From: Pseudomonadota bacterium
GTDB taxonomy: Bacteria > Desulfobacterota > GWC2-55-46 > JADFVP01
Length of the DNA stretch: 7,090 nucleotides
Direction of reading: 5' to 3'
Assembly (NCBI GenBank): GCA_015222595.1
Contig: JADFVP010000167.1
Location: forward strand, 1 to 7,090
Shown here: positions 5,967 through 7,090 of the stretch, piece by piece
How the letters are laid out: each line of letters begins with the position of its first letter
How positions within the stretch are numbered: position 1 is the stretch's first letter
The notes under the pieces: generated by a model
Databases searched by the model: none
Seen by the model: the letters and a program-made list of their open reading frames with translations, nothing else
What the model was told of the DNA's origin: nothing
Position numbers and translations under genes: made by a program

Positions 5967-6427
5967 ATATGACTCAGCAGACAACTTCGGAAATGATTAT
6001 CGAGACTTCGCGCTTCGGGTCTGTCACGGTCAACGAGGACAGGGTTGTCGGCTTTGTCCACTCTATGCCCGGCTTCGAGGGGTTGAAGAGGTTTATTCTG
6101 ATAGACCACGATGAAGATGGCGTCTTTAAGTGGCTCCAGTCTGTTGAGAACCCGGACACCGCATTTCTCTTGACCGATCCGACTCAGTACTTGAAGGAGT
6201 ACAACATACCGCTTAGAAAGAACGACCTTAAGTCCCTTGGGCTCGGAGATAAGACAAACCTCGTTGTTCTGGTCATGGTCTGTGTTTCCGGTACGGACGA
6301 CAAACGCGAGGTTAGCCTGAACCTCAAGGGGCCGATACTCTTTAATACCGAGAACATGACCGCCATGCAGTCTATTCTCGATACCGAAGAGTTCAGGGTC
6401 AATCACGTCATATCTGCCGGTAAGTGA
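5963..6427 (+). CDS. fliW: Flagellar assembly factor FliW (CsrA antagonist)
   Basis: FliW binds either flagellin or CsrA. When free flagellin is exported, FliW is released and captures CsrA, which lifts repression of flagellin translation. The product is 154 residues, near the usual 130-150. Family motifs are TSRFGSVTV (15-23), MPGFEGLKRFILI (35-47), WLQSVENPDTAFLLTDP (57-73) and NLKGPILFN (120-128), near the usual NLxAPIVIN. One difference is FVHSMPGFE, where many members have FPEGLPGFE. The start overlaps the csrA stop as ATGA (5963-5966) and has only a weak purine stretch before it, so translation is probably coupled to csrA. ATG 5969 would also fit, and ATG 5993 gives MIIETSRFG, nearer the usual family start, but has no properly spaced ribosome site. 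No flagellin gene lies in the window. Confidence 0.95.
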   Translation: MNMTQQTTSEMIIETSRFGSVTVNEDRVVGFVHSMPGFEGLKRFILIDHDEDGVFKWLQSVENPDTAFLLTDPTQYLKEYNIPLRKNDLKSLGLGDKTNLVVLVMVCVSGTDDKREVSLNLKGPILFNTENMTAMQSILDTEEFRVNHVISAGK

Positions 6428-6478
6428 GAGCTGCTTTAAGTATTCAAAATAGGGTAGTCAAAAAAACCCTTACCTGTC

Positions 6479-6494
6479 AGTCAATAAGTTGACT
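6479..6494. repeat. Short perfect inverted repeat after fliW
   Basis: AGTCAA (6479-6484) and TTGACT (6489-6494) are perfectly complementary around TAAG. A further TAGTCAA at 6455-6461 can pair instead with TTGACTA at 6489-6495, so two alternative stems share one arm. There is no T-run after it, so it is a poor intrinsic terminator. It could mark the 3' end of the csrA-fliW mRNA or be a protein site; function is unknown. Confidence 0.5.
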
Positions 6495-6576
6495 ATTCCG
6501 TTCCAAAAGCATTTCCACCTACAGATCAATATTAATTAAAACTAAATATATTAAGCACTTAGCTTGAAATGGCCAC

Positions 6577-6592
6577 TGGCATATTTGTTGCA
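6577..6592 (+). promoter_or_regulatory. Sigma-54 (RpoN) type promoter upstream of pseB
   Basis: TGGCATATTTGTTGCA has the GG and GC doublets exactly ten bases apart (6578-6579 and 6590-6591), the spacing sigma-54 requires. TGGCA and TTGCA match the -24 and -12 boxes at nearly every position. Transcription would begin near 6602-6603, leaving a leader of about 128 bases before pseB. Sigma-54 control of flagellar and flagellin-glycosylation genes is known in polar flagellates. Seen: the motif and spacing. Inferred: use, and that pseB is the target. No enhancer site was identified. Confidence 0.75.
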
Positions 6593-6730
6593 ATAAATAT
6601 ATCAGGTTCTGTTTTCTAATGTGGTACTCTGTTTTGAGTCGTTTCAGTCCACTACTCAGAGTCATTTTCCGGATTGTTACTAGATTAGTCGGGCAATTTG
6701 GCTGTTTATAACTGTATGCAGGAGAGTTCT

Positions 6731-7090
6731 ATGGGGCTTACTGGCAAGAGTGTACTGATTACAGGTGGAACGGGGTCGCTAGGCAAGAGGCTGGTCAAGA
6801 AGTTGCTGGCCGAGCACAGACCTAAGAAGATCATCATCTTGAGCCGAGACGAGTTGAAGCAGCACGAGATGGCGTTACAGTTCAAAGACGACTCTCTGCG
6901 TTTCTTTATAGGAGACGTAAGGGACCGAGAACGGCTCAACAGGGCCTTTAACGGCGTCGATTACGTTATACACGCCGCTGCCTTGAAGCAGGTGCCAGCT
7001 GCTGAGTACAACCCTTACGAATTCATAAAGACAAATGTCCTCGGTGCGCAGAACGTTATAGACGCAGCAGTTGATGCCGGGGTCGAGAAG
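6731..7090 (+). CDS. pseB: UDP-N-acetylglucosamine 4,6-dehydratase (inverting) PseB, N-terminal part (3' end outside window)
   Basis: PseB catalyses the first step of pseudaminic acid synthesis: it removes water from UDP-GlcNAc with inversion at C5, giving a 4-keto-6-deoxy sugar nucleotide. In many bacteria the end product decorates flagellin. The 120 visible residues are the Rossmann half of an extended short-chain dehydrogenase. SVLITGGTGSLGKRLVKKLL (7-26) holds the Gly-x-x-Gly-x-x-Gly NAD(P) loop. IILSRDELKQHEM (35-47), RFFIGDVRDRERL (57-69), HAAALKQVPAAEYNP (81-95) and TNVLGAQNVIDAA (101-113) are characteristic of PseB rather than of general sugar epimerases. The catalytic residues further on lie outside the window. 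An AGGAG site (6720-6724) stands six bases before the ATG. A sigma-54 type promoter lies upstream. A related 4,6-dehydratase of the CapD/FlaA1 group is the main alternative. Confidence 0.92.
   Translation, partial: MGLTGKSVLITGGTGSLGKRLVKKLLAEHRPKKIIILSRDELKQHEMALQFKDDSLRFFIGDVRDRERLNRAFNGVDYVIHAAALKQVPAAEYNPYEFIKTNVLGAQNVIDAAVDAGVEK

Larger units (their letters stand above)
6428..6730. other. Non-coding stretch between fliW and pseB
   Basis: About 300 bases with no credible gene. The composition shifts to AT-rich, most strongly around 6525-6605, unlike the flanking genes. It holds short inverted repeats at 6451-6494, a sigma-54 type promoter at 6577-6592, and a repeat-rich leader at 6619-6668. 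A 30-codon frame (6619-6711) lies in the leader but has no convincing ribosome site. I saw no tRNA and no strong intrinsic terminator after fliW. Confidence 0.7.

Noticed and set aside
5702..6406. Long minus-strand open frame (234 codons) opposite csrA and fliW
   Set aside because: It lies fully across two confidently identified genes, has no recognisable family motif and low-complexity Ser/Ile runs, as expected for the reverse of a coding strand.
6485..6520. Sigma-70 promoter starting from TTGACT at 6489
   Set aside because: No -10 like hexamer at 16-18 bases; the string is explained as an arm of the inverted repeat.
1..7090. CRISPR array, tRNA, rRNA or insertion sequence
   Set aside because: No regularly spaced repeats, no cloverleaf pattern in the gaps and no transposase-like frame were seen.

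Overview
This window is a late-flagellar gene block from a diderm bacterium, with every recognisable gene on the + strand. L-ring and P-ring genes imply an outer membrane. A sigma-28 type promoter before flgM and a sigma-54 type promoter before pseB imply layered flagellar control. The csrA-fliW pair, a FlgJ with a C-terminal M23 peptidase domain, moderate GC content and frequent ATA and AGG codons fit a deltaproteobacterial or Nitrospirota-like lineage better than an enterobacterium. The lineage is inferred and cannot be settled from this sequence alone.

Layout. Bases 1-252 are the C-terminal end of flgH (L-ring), overlapped by 17 bases by flgI (P-ring, 236-1354). flgJ (1370-2167) joins a rod-binding domain to an M23 peptidase domain. 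A 112-base gap follows (2168-2279). It holds a sigma-28 type promoter embedded in a 14-bp-arm inverted repeat that ends at the flgM Shine-Dalgarno sequence. Then come flgM (anti-sigma-28), flgN (FlgK/FlgL export chaperone), flgK and flgL (hook-filament junction proteins), all closely packed. After an 86-base gap, csrA (5730-5966) and fliW (5963-6427) overlap by four bases. A non-coding stretch (6428-6730, about 300 bases, AT-rich in its middle) carries a good sigma-54 type promoter (6577-6592) and several short inverted repeats. The 5' part of pseB (6731-7090) runs off the window.

How it works together. FlgH, FlgI and FlgJ complete the rod and the outer rings. FlgM holds sigma-28 inactive until the hook is finished and FlgM is exported. 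Sigma-28 then raises expression of flgM-flgN-flgK-flgL, so the chaperone and its two clients are made together. FliW and CsrA form the known partner switch that links flagellin level to post-transcriptional repression. PseB starts synthesis of a pseudaminic-acid-type sugar commonly placed on flagellin, so the block leads from assembly into filament modification.

Most of the window is ordinary flagellar biology. The points that merit a second look are the nested dyad around the flgM promoter and leader, the FlgJ-M23 fusion, and the sigma-54 promoter with a structured leader before pseB. I found no convincing evidence of an entirely new system.
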